A DNA stretch of 64,000 bases from Streptomyces chattanoogensis (GCF_001294335.1 NZ_LGKG01000162.1:20735-84734), one strand, 5' to 3'. Shown: positions 33,762 through 45,315, numbered from the stretch's first letter. Notes: a model not told the origin generated them from the letters alone. A program made the numbers and translations.

Positions 33762-34964
33762 ATGCTTCAGGACTCCGCCCCCGCGCCGGCTCGTGCTGCC
33801 GCCGCCGAACCCTCCCGGCGGGCCCACGGCGCGGCGTTCGACTGGATCGACGAGGCGCGGGCCGCCCGCCGGCGCGCCGGGCTGGTCCGTGCGCTGCGGC
33901 CCCGCGCCGCCGACTCCCCGCTGCTCGATCTTGCCAGCAACGACTACCTGGGGCTGGCCCGGCACCCCGAGGTCACCGGCGGCGCGGCCCGGGCCGCCCA
34001 GGAGTGGGGCGCGGGGGCGACCGGGTCGCGGCTGGTCACCGGCAGCACCGAACTGCATGCCCGGCTGGAGGCCGAACTCGCCGCGTTCTGCGGCGCCGAG
34101 GCGGCCCTCGTGCTGTCCTCCGGCTATGCCGCCAATCTCGCCGCCGTCACCGCGCTCACCGACACAACAACCCTCATCGTCTCCGACGCGGGCAACCACG
34201 CCTCCCTGATCGACGGGTGCCGCTTGTCCCGGGCCCGTACGGAAGTGACTCCGCACGCCGACCCCCAGGCCGTACGCGCCGCGCTGACGGGTCATGACGG
34301 CCGGGCTCTGGCCGTCACCGACTCGGTGTTCTCGGTCGACGGCGACGCGGCGCCGCTGCGCGCCCTCGCCGAGGCTTGCCGGGCGCACGGTGCCGCCCTG
34401 CTCGTCGATGACGCGCACGGTCTGGGCGTCCTGGGCGACGGCGGGCGGGGCGCGGTGGCGGCCGCCGGACTCGCCGGTGACGCCGACGTGGTGACCACCG
34501 TGACGCTCTCCAAATCGCTCGGCGCCCAGGGCGGCGCGGTGCTCGGCCCGGCACGGGTCATCGAGCATCTGGTCAACACCGCCCGGTCGTTCATCTTCGA
34601 CACCGGGCTGGCACCGGCGGCGGCCGGCGGCGCGCTGGCCGCGCTGCGGCTGCTGCGCCGCGAGCCGGAGCGCGCCGCCCGGGCCGGGGACGTCGCGCGG
34701 GAGCTGCACGAGCGGCTCACCGCGGCCGGTCTGACGGCGGTCCGGCCGGACGCCGCGGTGGTCTCCGTACGGGCGCCCTCCCCGGAACAGGCGCTCCGCT
34801 GGGCGGCCGACTGCCGGGAGGCCGGGCTCGCGGTCGGCTGCTTCCGGCCGCCGTCCGTACCGGACGGGATCTCCCGGCTGCGGCTCACCGCCCGCGCCGA
34901 CCTGACGAGCGATCAGGTCGATACGGCGGTACATGTGATCACCGCCACCGCGCCGGTCTGCTGA
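33762..34964 (+). CDS. bioF: 8-amino-7-oxononanoate synthase
   Basis: PLP-dependent condensing enzyme of 400 residues joining pimeloyl-ACP (or CoA) and L-alanine to give KAPA, the first dedicated ring precursor of biotin. [16 protein letters not shown] near 55-70 and the PLP lysine in [16 protein letters not shown] near 247-262 are typical, with [15 protein letters not shown] near 220. An Ala/Arg-rich extension of about 20 residues precedes the core. It is divergent from bioBAD; together they give the late biotin pathway, but no pimelate-forming gene is present in the window. Confidence 0.94.
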   Translation: MLQDSAPAPARAAAAEPSRRAHGAAFDWIDEARAARRRAGLVRALRPRAADSPLLDLASNDYLGLARHPEVTGGAARAAQEWGAGATGSRLVTGSTELHARLEAELAAFCGAEAALVLSSGYAANLAAVTALTDTTTLIVSDAGNHASLIDGCRLSRARTEVTPHADPQAVRAALTGHDGRALAVTDSVFSVDGDAAPLRALAEACRAHGAALLVDDAHGLGVLGDGGRGAVAAAGLAGDADVVTTVTLSKSLGAQGGAVLGPARVIEHLVNTARSFIFDTGLAPAAAGGALAALRLLRREPERAARAGDVARELHERLTAAGLTAVRPDAAVVSVRAPSPEQALRWAADCREAGLAVGCFRPPSVPDGISRLRLTARADLTSDQVDTAVHVITATAPVC

Positions 34965-35177
34965 GAGGACCGGCGCGCACCGCGTCCGCCCGGCCCCCTG
35001 GCCGCCCAAATACGCTCTTCCGTCGCAGACTTCACCGCTTTGAGCGACAGATATCCGTACATCTCGGTGGATCGGCCGCCAGACCGGCGGCGGGGGTGGC
35101 ACCCTGGCGCGCACAGCACCAGGCCGCGGCGTACCGCACCTCCGGTACGGCCCCGGCGGGAAAGGGACGACGCCGCG

Positions 35178-35630
35178 ATGGCAGACCACGCAGACCATCA
35201 GGAATCCTCACTCACCCTGCCGACCGACCCTGCCTCGGTGGCCCTCGCCCGCAGCCATGTGCTGAAGGTGCTGGCCGACTGGGGCCTGCCCGCCGACACG
35301 GAGACCGCCGACGCCATCCGGCTGATCGTCTCGGAGCTGGCCACCAACGCCGTTCTGCACACCTTCGGGCAGTCCCCGACCTTCACCGTCGGGCTCCGTC
35401 TCGACCGCCGGGAACTGCTGCGGATCGGTGTCACCGACAGCCATCCGCGCCGGCCGCAACGGCTGCCCGCCGCGGTCCAGCAGGACAACGGGCGGGGCAT
35501 GGTCATCATCCGCTCGCTCGCCGCGGAATCCGGCGGCCGGCTGTCGGTGGTGCCCACCGAGTCCGGCGGGAAGACCGTCAGCATCGCGATGCCGTGGGCG
35601 GCCGGGGTTCCAGGGGTGCGGGTTCCCTGA
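35178..35630 (+). CDS. HATPase_c_2 anti-sigma / serine kinase-like ATP-binding protein
   Basis: Stand-alone GHKL ATPase of 150 residues, of the RsbW-like class abundant in Streptomyces. The N box is ELATNAVLHTF near 54-64, the G1 Asp is in IGVTDSHPRRPQ near 90, and the G2 box is DNGRGMVIIRSLA near 106-118. Such proteins bind and phosphorylate anti-sigma antagonists, but the partner is unknown and no STAS-domain protein or sigma factor is adjacent. ATG at 35178 is preferred to a longer frame because upstream residues are Arg/Pro-rich. Confidence 0.82.
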   Translation: MADHADHQESSLTLPTDPASVALARSHVLKVLADWGLPADTETADAIRLIVSELATNAVLHTFGQSPTFTVGLRLDRRELLRIGVTDSHPRRPQRLPAAVQQDNGRGMVIIRSLAAESGGRLSVVPTESGGKTVSIAMPWAAGVPGVRVP

Positions 35631-35839
35631 GCCGTCGGGCCGTCGCCTTCCGGGCGAACGCGCCGTGCAGCAGGGGCCGCAGTTCGTCCCGGCCGGGCAG
35701 CGCGCACCGCGCCGTCCGCGGGTGGCCCGTGCCCTGGAGGCCGCCACCGGAGCGCTGCTGACGGCCCTGGGCGGCATCCGGCCGGCCCGATGCTCGCCTG
35801 AGCCGTGGCGGCGGGCGGTTCCTGTGTGCGGGCCGCAGA

Positions 35840-36313
35840 TCAGCCCACCCGCCCGTACCAGACGGCGGAGCTCCAGATCCGCTCCAGACGCACCACCGCG
35901 CCGGTCTTGGGCGCGTGCCAGATCCGGCCGCTGCCGGCGTAGATGCCGACGTGGTAGATGCCGCCGGCCGCGTGGAAGAAGACCAGGTCGCCGCTTCTGC
36001 GTGCCGCGCGGGAGACATGACTGGTGTCGTTGTACTGGGCCGCGGCGGTGCGGGGCAGCACCTTGCCCGCGTGCTTGAACGAGTACCGCGTCAGCCCCGA
36101 ACAGTCGAAGCGGTGCGGGCCCTGGGCGCCCCACTCGTAGGGGGAGCCCCGCTTGGAGGCCGCGATCTGCAGGGCCTTCGCGGAGATGGCGGCGGCCTCG
36201 GCGTCCTGGGACGCTCCGGGGGCCACGGTGGTGCCCGTAACGGTGACCATGGTGAGAGCGGAGACGGTGCCGGCGCGTGCCAGCAGATGCGGCAGATGCC
36301 TGCGCATACTCAT
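35840..36313 (-). CDS. NlpC/P60 cell-wall hydrolase under c-di-AMP riboswitch control
   Basis: Secreted peptidase of 157 residues. A signal peptide covers about 1-40 (MSMRRHLPHLLARAGTVSAL, then an Ala-rich AxA region). The NlpC/P60 domain fills 45-155: catalytic Cys in RFDCSGLTRYSF near 69, His in IYHVGIYAG near 117, and third residue His in IWHAPKTGAVV near 131. It cleaves D-gamma-glutamyl-mDAP bonds in peptidoglycan. ATG at 36313 (GAAGGG six nt upstream) is used; a second ATG two codons later is possible. A ydaO-type riboswitch lies directly upstream, as for other Streptomyces wall hydrolases. Confidence 0.9.
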   Translation of the reverse strand: MSMRRHLPHLLARAGTVSALTMVTVTGTTVAPGASQDAEAAAISAKALQIAASKRGSPYEWGAQGPHRFDCSGLTRYSFKHAGKVLPRTAAAQYNDTSHVSRAARRSGDLVFFHAAGGIYHVGIYAGSGRIWHAPKTGAVVRLERIWSSAVWYGRVG

Positions 36314-36324
36314 GCGCAACCCTT

Positions 36325-36478
36325 CGTCAGCCGCCTGCGAAGGGAGACCTGTCGGGTTCGGGCAGGCGAAGATGCCCGGCCGTGTGGACGGCTTCACCCC
36401 AAGGAGTCCGTCGGCCGCGAGGGCCGGGACCCCGTCATGCTCGGGTCCTCCGCTCCTGCCGATCCAACCGCGTCGACC
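36325..36478 (-). promoter_or_regulatory. Cyclic di-AMP riboswitch (ydaO-yuaA type)
   Basis: Read on the minus strand this leader has the conserved blocks of the ydaO-yuaA RNA: GAGCGGAGGACCC near 36460-36440, CTTGGGGTGAAGCCGTCC near 36404-36387, GGGCATCTTCGCCTGCCC near 36378-36361, then CGAACCCGACAGGT and CGCAGGCGGCTGA next to the start codon. This class binds c-di-AMP and usually turns genes off when bound. In Streptomyces it precedes resuscitation and NlpC/P60 wall hydrolases, exactly as here, ending about 12 nt before the ATG. Confidence 0.85.
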
Positions 36479-36484
36479 TGACAT

Positions 36485-36810
36485 CCGGGACGGCGGCAGG
36501 ATTCGGCGTCCGTCCGGACCGCCCCGCCGAGGTGGCGGGGTCTTGTCGTGGAGGGATCTTCACGCCGAAAGTGCCCGAAATCCGGTAGAAAATGCTCTTC
36601 TGGGAATTGGTGTGATATTGGCCACATTTGCACCGAATGGTGAGTAATACTCGATTCGGTGGGGGTGGCGCGGTGCCGGGCGAGGCCGGGACCAGGGGCG
36701 ACGCGTCGAGTGCCGCATGACGTGCGGGCGCGCTCTGCAAGTTGTCGCCTCCTTGCGGCGAGCGTGCCTGCTACGCCGTACGGGTGCCACCCGCGGCGCT
36801 CGTGTCGGAT
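36485..36810. other. Intergenic region upstream of the riboswitch
   Basis: No gene is seen in these 326 bases. The DNA around 36570-36660 is less GC-rich than its surroundings and contains an 8-bp inverted repeat CACCGAAT (36631-36638) / ATTCGGTG (36654-36661) with a 15-bp spacer. The promoter for the riboswitch-NlpC transcript must be here, on the minus strand, but no clear -35/-10 pair could be chosen. Confidence 0.5.
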
Positions 36811-37119
36811 TCAGGGCCCGGGAGGCGGCGGCACCGTGACGAGGCGGGCCCGTCGTTCGCCGTCCAGGACCCGTAGCGCCTGGGCCAGGGTCCCGGAATG
36901 CAGCTCGTTCTCTCCGCGGCTGTGCATCAGTGCCAGCGCGTCGCGGAGGGCGGCCGCCTTGCCGACCAGCGCCTGGGCCGCGCGCAGACCGCCGTAAGTG
37001 CCGCTGGTGCGCGCCGGGTTGATCCGGCCCAGCAGATCCAGGACCTCCAGATAACGGTCGATCATCTCACCCTCCGCCCGCGTCAGGGCGGGCAGCGGCG
37101 GCAGCTCCGGTGGCAGCAC
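36811..37119 (-). CDS. Small protein of unknown function downstream of clpP
   Basis: Protein of 102 residues without a recognised domain. It is mostly helical: LPALTRAEGEMIDRYLEVLD at the N-terminus, a basic LRAAQALVGKAAALRDALAL helix in the middle, and a Pro-rich end. It begins 6 bp after the clpP stop on the same strand and so is almost certainly cotranscribed with it. By context it might modulate or be degraded by that peptidase; nothing in the sequence proves this. It is unlike ClpS or known ClpX/ClpC adaptors. Confidence 0.6.
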   Translation of the reverse strand: MLPPELPPLPALTRAEGEMIDRYLEVLDLLGRINPARTSGTYGGLRAAQALVGKAAALRDALALMHSRGENELHSGTLAQALRVLDGERRARLVTVPPPPGP

Positions 37120-37125
37120 TCCCGC

Positions 37126-37761
37126 TCACCGCGCCCCGGGCCGGCCGGACGACTGCTTGCGGCCGCGGGTGAGCTCGTCGATCAGGCCGTACTCCTGGGC
37201 GCCGCGGGCGTCGAAGATCTTGTCCCGCTCGATGTCCGCGGCGATCACCTCACGCGGCTGACCGGTGTGCAGGGCGAGCAGCTCCTCCAGCTTGTCGCGG
37301 GTGCGCAGCAGTTCCGTCGCCTGGATCTGCAGATCGGTGGCCTGGCCCTGGACCGGCTCGCTGAACGACGGCTGGTGGATCAGGATCCGGGCGCCGGGCA
37401 GGGCCAGCCGCTTCCCCGGCGTCCCGGCGGCCAGCAGCACCGCGGCCGAGGAGGCGGCCTGCCCCAGGCACACCGTCTGGATGTCGCAGGAGATGAACCG
37501 CATCGTGTCGTAGATCGCGGTCATCGCCGTGAAGGAGCCGCCGGGGGAGTTGATGTAGAGCTGGATGTCCTGCTCCGGAGCGGCGTGTTCGAGGTGGATG
37601 AGCTGCGCCATCACGTCGTTGGCCGAGGTGTCGTCGACCGGGGTGCCCAGGAAGATGATGCGCTCGCTCAGCAGCTTGGAGTACGGGTCCAGGGTGCGCG
37701 TTCCATTGGTGGTGCGCTCGGTGAACTCCGGCAGGACGTAGCGGGCCGTCGGTCGCGGCAT
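37126..37761 (-). CDS. clpP: ATP-dependent Clp protease proteolytic subunit (ClpP5-like)
   Basis: Serine peptidase subunit of 211 residues. The triad is visible: Ser in [16 protein letters not shown] near 98-113, His in ILIHQPS near 130, Asp in [10 protein letters not shown] near 180. [19 protein letters not shown] near 68-86 is the conserved handle region. Streptomyces have several ClpP paralogues; the lack of a ClpX partner next door and the position near bio genes suggest the clpP5-type copy, from memory of S. coelicolor. It is divergent from a Phd antitoxin and followed by a 102-residue unknown protein 6 bp away. Confidence 0.9.
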   Translation of the reverse strand: MPRPTARYVLPEFTERTTNGTRTLDPYSKLLSERIIFLGTPVDDTSANDVMAQLIHLEHAAPEQDIQLYINSPGGSFTAMTAIYDTMRFISCDIQTVCLGQAASSAAVLLAAGTPGKRLALPGARILIHQPSFSEPVQGQATDLQIQATELLRTRDKLEELLALHTGQPREVIAADIERDKIFDARGAQEYGLIDELTRGRKQSSGRPGAR

Positions 37762-37809
37762 GACTGCTCCTTCCCCTCAGGGAATCCCCTCGGGGACTCT
37801 CTGTAAAAA

Positions 37810-37826
37810 ATGTACAGGATGTACAT
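37810..37826. promoter_or_regulatory. Operator-like repeat between clpP and the Phd antitoxin
   Basis: ATGTACA-GGA-TGTACAT forms 7-bp perfect arms. It lies directly upstream of the -10 element of the antitoxin gene, as expected for an autoregulatory Phd/YefM site, and also covers the clpP upstream region. Confidence 0.6.
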
Positions 37827-37831
37827 CCAGT

Positions 37832-37837
37832 TAGAAT
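37832..37837 (+). promoter_or_regulatory. -10 element; antitoxin mRNA probably leaderless
   Basis: TAGAAT lies 7 bp before the ATG at 37844, so transcription should begin at or within a base or two of the start codon. Confidence 0.5.
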
Positions 37838-37843
37838 GGGAGC

Positions 37844-38158
37844 ATGGCCTACGAAATTCCGGTGACGCAAGCCCGTGCGGAGCTCGCGGATCTGATCAAC
37901 CGCGTCGTCTACGGCAGCGAGCGGGTGGTCGTCACGCGCCACGGAAAGCCTCTGGTGGCGCTGGTATCCGCCGCTGACCTGCAGCTTCTCGAAGAGCTGG
38001 GGCGGCGCGAGGAGGGTGCGCAGGAGGAGCAGGTGATCAGCACGGTCTCCTCCGTGCGGCAGCTGTCGTCCGCTCCGGGCGAACGGCGGCGGTTCGGTAT
38101 CGCGGCAGAACACCGCGACCCGGCCGCCGGGGACCGGCGACCGGGTCGGGAGAGCTGA
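37844..38158 (+). CDS. Phd/YefM-family antitoxin without a visible toxin
   Basis: Protein of 104 residues. Residues 1-55 are a typical Phd/YefM DNA-binding domain (MAYEIPVTQARAELADLINR, then VVYGSERVVVTRHGKPLVAL). The tail of about 45 residues is Arg/Ser/Glu-rich and lower in conservation. Such proteins repress their operon and neutralise a RelE, Txe or Doc toxin encoded next door, but the following gene is a convergent peptidase and the preceding one is clpP, so this is an orphan. The operator-like repeat and close -10 support autoregulation. Confidence 0.82.
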   Translation: MAYEIPVTQARAELADLINRVVYGSERVVVTRHGKPLVALVSAADLQLLEELGRREEGAQEEQVISTVSSVRQLSSAPGERRRFGIAAEHRDPAAGDRRPGRES

Positions 38159-38214
38159 CGGTGCAGAGCTGACAGCCGTCAGGAGGGGTAGGTATCGGCC
38201 TGGGGTGCTGCGGA

Positions 38215-38236
38215 CCCTTAGGGGAAAACCCTAGGA
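38215..38236. terminator. Small hairpin between antitoxin and M28 peptidase genes
   Basis: TAGGG-GAAAA-CCCTA with flanking CCT/AGG bases forms a short stem-loop between the two convergent stops at 38158 and 38265, followed by a GC-rich stretch. Weak but well placed. Confidence 0.4.
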
Positions 38237-38264
38237 CCGCCCCCAGGGCCGCCCCTGCGGCCGC

Positions 38265-40083
<1,819 letters not shown>

Positions 40084-40100
40084 CCACGGGAGAGCCGAAG

Positions 40101-40412
40101 ATGATCCCGGGACAGATCCTCTGTGCCGACGAGCCGGTGCGCCTCAACGAAGGCCTCCCCCTCACGCGCATGACCGTCCTCAACGCCGCCGACCGCCCCG
40201 TCCAGGTCGGCTCCCACTACCACTTCGCCGAGGCCAATCCCGGCCTGGACTTCGACCGCGCGGCCGCGCACGGCATGCGGCTCAATGTCGCGGCCGGCTC
40301 CGCCGTGCGCTTCGAGCCCGGCATCCCCACCGAGGTCGAACTCGTCCCCCTCGGGGGCAAGCGGATCGTCGCGGGCCTGCGCGGCGAGACCGGAGGAACC
40401 CTCGATGGCTGA
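40101..40412 (+). CDS. ureB: Urease subunit beta
   Basis: Beta subunit of 103 residues ([55 protein letters not shown]). SHYHF and the RFEPG strand are family hallmarks. It overlaps the start of ureC by 8 nt, so beta and alpha are translationally coupled and made in equal amounts. Confidence 0.96.
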   Translation: MIPGQILCADEPVRLNEGLPLTRMTVLNAADRPVQVGSHYHFAEANPGLDFDRAAAHGMRLNVAAGSAVRFEPGIPTEVELVPLGGKRIVAGLRGETGGTLDG

Positions 40413-42126
40413 GCTGACCCGCCAGGCCTACGCCGATCTCTTCGGCCCGACCGCCGGCGACCGGATCCGGCTCGCCGACACCGACCTGGTCATCGAGATC
40501 ACCGAGGACCGCTCCGGCGGCCCCGGCCGGGCCGGCGACGAGGCCGTCTTCGGCGGCGGCAAGGTGATCCGCGAGTCCATGGGGCAGTCCCGCGCCACCC
40601 GCGCCGAGGGCACCCCCGACACCGTGATCACCGGCGTCGTCGTCCTCGACCACTGGGGCATCGTCAAGGCCGACGTCGGCATCCGGGACGGCCGGATCGT
40701 CGCGCTCGGCAAGGCCGGCAACCCCGACACCATGGACGGCGTCCACCCCGACCTCGTCATCGGCCCGGAGACCGAGATCATCGCGGGCAACGGCAAGATC
40801 CTCACCGCCGGCGCCATCGACACCCACGTCCACTTCATCTGCCCCCAGCAGGCGGACGAGGCGCTGGCCTCCGGCGTCACCACGATGATCGGCGGCGGCA
40901 CCGGACCGGCCGAGGGCAGCAAGGCCACCACCATCACCCCCGGTGCCTGGCACGTGGCCCGGATGTTCGAGGCGATGGACGCGCTGCCGGTCAACGTCGG
41001 GCTGCTCGGCAAGGGCAACACCACCTCCCTCGCCTCCATGCGCGACCAGCTGCGGGCCGGCATCCTCGGCTTCAAGATCCACGAGGACTGGGGCGCCACC
41101 CCGGCCGTCCTCGACGCCTGTCTGCGCGTCTGCGAGGAGAGCGGCGCGCAGCTCGCGATTCACACGGACACGCTGAACGAGGCGGGCTTCCTCGGCGACA
41201 CCCTCGCCGCCATCGCCGGCCGCTCGATCCACGCCTTCCACGTCGAGGGCGCCGGCGGCGGCCACGCCCCCGACATGATCGCGATGGTCTCCGAGCCGAA
41301 TGTGCTGCCCGCGTCCACCAACCCCACGCGGCCGCACACCGTCAACACCGTCGAGGAACACCTCGACATGCTGATGGTCTGTCACCACCTCAACCCCGCC
41401 GTCCCCGAGGACCTCGCCTTCGCCGAGTCCCGGATCCGCCCCGCCACGATCGCCGCCGAGGACATCCTGCACGACCTCGGCGCCATCTCGATCATGTCCT
41501 CCGACGCCCAGGCCATGGGCCGCATCGGCGAGGTCGTGCTGCGTACGTGGCAGACCGCGCACGTCATGAAGCGGCGCCGGGGAGCGCTGGCGGGCGACGG
41601 CAGGGCCGACAACAACCGGGCCCGCCGCTACGTCGCGAAGTACACCGTCAACGCTGCCCTCGCCCAGGGCATCGACCACATTGTCGGCTCGGTCGAGGAG
41701 GGCAAGCTCGCCGACCTCGTCCTGTGGGACCCGGCCTTCTTCGGCGTCAAACCGCAGCTGGTCATCAAGGGCGGCCAGATCGCCTATGCCCAGATGGGCG
41801 ACGCCAATGCGTCCATCCCCACGCCGCAGCCGGTCCTGCCCCGCCCCATGTTCGGCGCGACGGGCAAGGCCCCGGGCAGCAACTCCGTCAACTTCGTCTC
41901 CGCACAGGCCCTCGAGGACGGTCTCCCCGAGCGTCTGCCGCTGGCCAAGCGGTACGAGGCGATCCGCTCCACCCGCGGCGTCACCAAGGCGGATATGCGC
42001 AACAACGACGCGCTGCCCCGTGTCCAGGTCGACCCCGACACCTTCACGGTGGCCATCGACGGCGAGGTGGTCGAACCCGCACCGGCCGCCGAACTTCCCA
42101 TGGCCCAGCGGTACTTCCTCTTCTGA
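40405..42126 (+). CDS. ureC: Urease subunit alpha
   Basis: Catalytic subunit of 573 residues, normal length. Nickel ligands and active-site residues are complete: [12 protein letters not shown] near 136-147, the carbamylated lysine in [12 protein letters not shown] near 219-230, IHTDTLNE near 251, [12 protein letters not shown] near 277, the flap with [20 protein letters not shown] near 329-348 and SSDAQAMGR near 366. It hydrolyses urea to ammonia and carbamate. It is followed by 112 bp of repeat-like DNA before ureF, longer than the other spacings in this operon. Confidence 0.97.
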   Translation: MAELTRQAYADLFGPTAGDRIRLADTDLVIEITEDRSGGPGRAGDEAVFGGGKVIRESMGQSRATRAEGTPDTVITGVVVLDHWGIVKADVGIRDGRIVALGKAGNPDTMDGVHPDLVIGPETEIIAGNGKILTAGAIDTHVHFICPQQADEALASGVTTMIGGGTGPAEGSKATTITPGAWHVARMFEAMDALPVNVGLLGKGNTTSLASMRDQLRAGILGFKIHEDWGATPAVLDACLRVCEESGAQLAIHTDTLNEAGFLGDTLAAIAGRSIHAFHVEGAGGGHAPDMIAMVSEPNVLPASTNPTRPHTVNTVEEHLDMLMVCHHLNPAVPEDLAFAESRIRPATIAAEDILHDLGAISIMSSDAQAMGRIGEVVLRTWQTAHVMKRRRGALAGDGRADNNRARRYVAKYTVNAALAQGIDHIVGSVEEGKLADLVLWDPAFFGVKPQLVIKGGQIAYAQMGDANASIPTPQPVLPRPMFGATGKAPGSNSVNFVSAQALEDGLPERLPLAKRYEAIRSTRGVTKADMRNNDALPRVQVDPDTFTVAIDGEVVEPAPAAELPMAQRYFLF

Positions 42127-42161
42127 CGCGGCATCATGAGCAACCATCCGGAGCACCACCG

Positions 42162-42242
42162 ATGAGCGAGCGTAGCGAGCGAATCATTCAAAGGTGCGCG
42201 CTGAGCGAATGCGAAGCCGAGCGAAGCGAGGTGTCGGCATGA
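42162..42242 (+). CDS. Short repeat-derived reading frame leading into ureF
   Basis: A 26-codon frame (MSERSERIIQRCALSECEAE...) built from GAGCGAGCGTAGCGAGCGAA-like DNA that I recall as recurring near Streptomyces gene starts. Its stop overlaps the ureF start (ATGA at 42239-42242), so it could serve translational coupling from the ureC side. It has no Shine-Dalgarno sequence of its own beyond GGAGC ten nt upstream, and a functional peptide is doubtful. Confidence 0.35.
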   Translation: MSERSERIIQRCALSECEAERSEVSA

Positions 42243-42913
42243 GCCGCGCAGCGCTGCTCGTCCTCGCCGACGGCCGGTTCCCCGCCGGAGGGCACGCCCA
42301 CTCGGGCGGCGCCGAACCGGCCGTCGCCGCGGGACACATCAAGGACGCCGTCACCCTGGAGCGCTTCTGCCGGGGCCGGCTGCACACCGCCGGCCTGGTC
42401 GCCGCGGGGCTCGCCGCGGCGGCCGCGGCCGGCCACGACCCGCTCCTCCTGGACGACGCCGCCGATGCCCGTACGCCCGTACCGGCGCTGCGCACCACAG
42501 CCCGCAAGCTCGGCCGGCAGATGATGCGGGCCGCCCGCGCCACCTGGCCCGGGCCGGACCTCGACGCGCTCGCCGCGGCGCGCCCGCGCGGCGCCCACCA
42601 GCCCGTGGTGCTGGGCGTGGCCGCCCGGTCCGCGGGACTGGAGCCGCTCGACGCCGCCTACGCCGTCGCGTACGAGAACATCAGCGGCCCGGCCACCGCG
42701 GCCGTCCGCCTGCTGAGCCTGGACCCCTTCGACGCCACCGCCGTCCTCGCCCGTCTCGCCGCCGACCTCGACCGGGTCGCGCAGCAGGGCGCCGACGCCG
42801 CGGCGCGCGTCGCCCTCGAAGGAACCGACGCCCTGCCCGCCGCCTCCGCGCCGCTGCTCGACATCACCGCCGAAGCGCACGCCGCCTGGCCGGTACGGCT
42901 CTTCGCGTCCTGA
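42239..42913 (+). CDS. ureF: Urease accessory protein UreF
   Basis: Accessory protein of 224 residues that, with UreD (UreH) and UreG, loads nickel into apo-urease. The conserved opening ALLVLADGRFPAGGHAHSGG is at 5-24; the all-helical body ends in LLDITAEAHAAWPVRLF. ATG at 42239 has GAGGTG 5 nt upstream. An in-frame GTG to the left would add repeat-encoded residues and is rejected. Confidence 0.92.
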   Translation: MSRAALLVLADGRFPAGGHAHSGGAEPAVAAGHIKDAVTLERFCRGRLHTAGLVAAGLAAAAAAGHDPLLLDDAADARTPVPALRTTARKLGRQMMRAARATWPGPDLDALAAARPRGAHQPVVLGVAARSAGLEPLDAAYAVAYENISGPATAAVRLLSLDPFDATAVLARLAADLDRVAQQGADAAARVALEGTDALPAASAPLLDITAEAHAAWPVRLFAS

Positions 42914-42946
42914 CGCCCGTACTACCCAGCACCACCAGGAGCCCGC

Positions 42947-43653
<707 letters not shown>

Positions 43654-43657
<4 letters not shown>

Positions 43658-44487
43658 CCCTCGCCGTACCCGCACCCGCCCGGCCGGGGACCGCCGCCCT
43701 TCCGACGGCCGGTCTGCGGGCCACCGCCCGGATCACCGCACGTGCCGACGGGGTGGGAGGCGCCACCCGCCTCCCGGTGCTCGACGGCGACGGGCCGCTC
43801 GCGCTGCGCCGTGTCCGCGGATACGGCCACCAGGCGCGGGTCTGCGTCGTCGGCGCCATGAGCGCCCCGCTCGGCGGCGACCGGCTGGCCATCGAGGCGG
43901 TGGCCGAGGAGGGGGCGGCGCTGCACATCACGGCCGCCGCGGCCACCGTCGCGCTGCCCGGCCGCAACGCCGGACACGCCACCTACGACGTACGGCTGAC
44001 GGTGGCCGACGGCGCCCGGCTGGAGTGGCTCCCGGAACCGCTGATCTCCGCCGCGGGCAGCGATCTGCGGATGACCACCACCGTCGAACTGGCCCCCACC
44101 GCACGCCTCGTCCTGCGCGAGGAGCAGGTCCTGGGACGCACCGGCGAGCCGACCGGCGCCCTGCGCAGCCGGCTGACGGTCCGCCGCGCCGGCCGCACCC
44201 TCCTGGACCAGGAGACGGCCTACGGGCCCGGCGCCCCCGGGTGGGACACCGCGGCCGTACTGGACGGCCACCGCGCCACCGGCCAGCTCCTCGTGGTGGA
44301 ACCGGAGCGGTATGCCGAGCCGGTCGGCGTACGGCTCCTGGGGGAGGCGGCCGACGGCGCCGGGCAGGGCGTTCTCGCCCCGCTCGCCGGCCCCGCCGCC
44401 CTGGTCACGGCCGTTGCCCCGGACGCGCTGCGGCTGCGGCACCTGCTGGACGAGGCCGCCCGCTCACACCTCCAGATCGGCCTCTAG
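43654..44487 (+). CDS. ureD: Urease accessory protein UreD
   Basis: UreD/UreH scaffold of 277 residues for the UreDFG activation complex. Recognisable blocks are [20 protein letters not shown] near 129, [20 protein letters not shown] near 150, and [18 protein letters not shown] near 251. It overlaps ureG by 4 bp and closes the urease operon. Its 3' end overlaps the convergent roadblock gene by 24 bp, so no terminator separates the two transcripts. Confidence 0.92.
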
Positions 44488-44838
44488 CCGGGCCAGCCGG
44501 TGGCGTGCCAGCGCGAGGTTGGCACGCTTGCGGTCCAGCACCAGATAGAGGAAAAGCCCCGAGCCGTTCTTTCCCGTCACGGGGCGGATCAGGTGGTACT
44601 GCGCGGTCAGCGTGATGAGCATGTCCTCGATGGCGCCCTGGAGTTCCAGCATTTCCATGGTGCGCAGCTTTGCCCGTACGACATCGGTGTTGCCGGCCGC
44701 GGCGACATTGAGATCCAGCGCGTTGTTGTCGCCGAGCGTGGCGAGGGCCATTCCGCTGGTGTAGTCGACCAGGGCGACGCCTATGGCGCCTTCGATGGAC
44801 GACATCGCGTCGGTGAGGGCGGCTTCCATTTGTGCCAT
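44464..44838 (-). CDS. Roadblock/LC7 domain protein A
   Basis: Roadblock/LC7 protein of 124 residues (IEGAIGVALVDYTSGMALAT near 15-34, NTDVVRAKLRTMEMLELQGA near 50, YHLIRPVTGKNGSGLFLYLV near 82). In bacteria such proteins regulate small Ras-like GTPases; in Streptomyces conservons the partner is CvnD. No GTPase is encoded nearby. It closely resembles protein C of this operon (both contain YHLIR and LDR-ANLA-AR motifs), so they are probably paralogues from duplication. Last gene of a four-gene minus-strand operon. Confidence 0.82.
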   Translation of the reverse strand: MAQMEAALTDAMSSIEGAIGVALVDYTSGMALATLGDNNALDLNVAAAGNTDVVRAKLRTMEMLELQGAIEDMLITLTAQYHLIRPVTGKNGSGLFLYLVLDRKRANLALARHRLARLEADLEV

Positions 44839-44934
44839 GGGAATTACAGACCTTTCAGTGTTTCTCTTGGTGCGTCCGGGGTGTCCGGCGGTATCTGGGG
44901 GTGCCCGGGGGGATCCGGGCGGGTCAGGGGCGGG

Positions 44935-45315
44935 TCAGGGGCGGGCCGGGCTGTCCATCAGGGCGCCGATCCGGGCCGCGGTCCGCCGTGCCTGCCAGTG
45001 CAGCCGGCCCACATTGGTGTCCGGGCCGGCCACTGCCGTCAGGACGGCGCGGCTGCCCGCCGAATAGGCCGCGATATAGCCCTCGGTGCCGCGCGTGAGG
45101 GATTCCTCGAACCCGCCCTGACCGGTTGCTTCGGTAAGGCGTTTGGCGACCCCGATGGCCGCGGCGGTGAGCGCGGCGAGACCGTCCGGTTCGATGTCCC
45201 GCAGATCGTGGGCAATGACCATGCCGTCCGCGCTGGCCACCATTCCGCCCTGCAGATGCCGTACCTGATCGCGGAGGGCGACCAATTCCTCCCGCACATC
45301 GGGCTCGATCGTCAT
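44935..45315 (-). CDS. Roadblock/LC7 domain protein B
   Basis: Roadblock/LC7 protein of 126 residues, of the conservon CvnB type: VALRDQVRHLQGGMVASADG MVIAHDL near 11-37, then ALTAAAIGVAKRLTEATGQG and GYIAAYSAGSRAVLTAVAG. ATG at 45315 is used; the frame upstream is a 50-residue basic extension without Shine-Dalgarno support. Unlike A and C it resembles CvnB more closely, which suggests a mixed origin for the cluster. It is 96 bp upstream of protein A. Confidence 0.82.
   Translation of the reverse strand: MTIEPDVREELVALRDQVRHLQGGMVASADGMVIAHDLRDIEPDGLAALTAAAIGVAKRLTEATGQGGFEESLTRGTEGYIAAYSAGSRAVLTAVAGPDTNVGRLHWQARRTAARIGALMDSPARP

Noticed and set aside
35631..35839. Possible small gene between the anti-sigma-type ATPase and NlpC genes
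   Set aside because: Several frames are open, but none has a start signal, a plausible composition or a recognisable motif.
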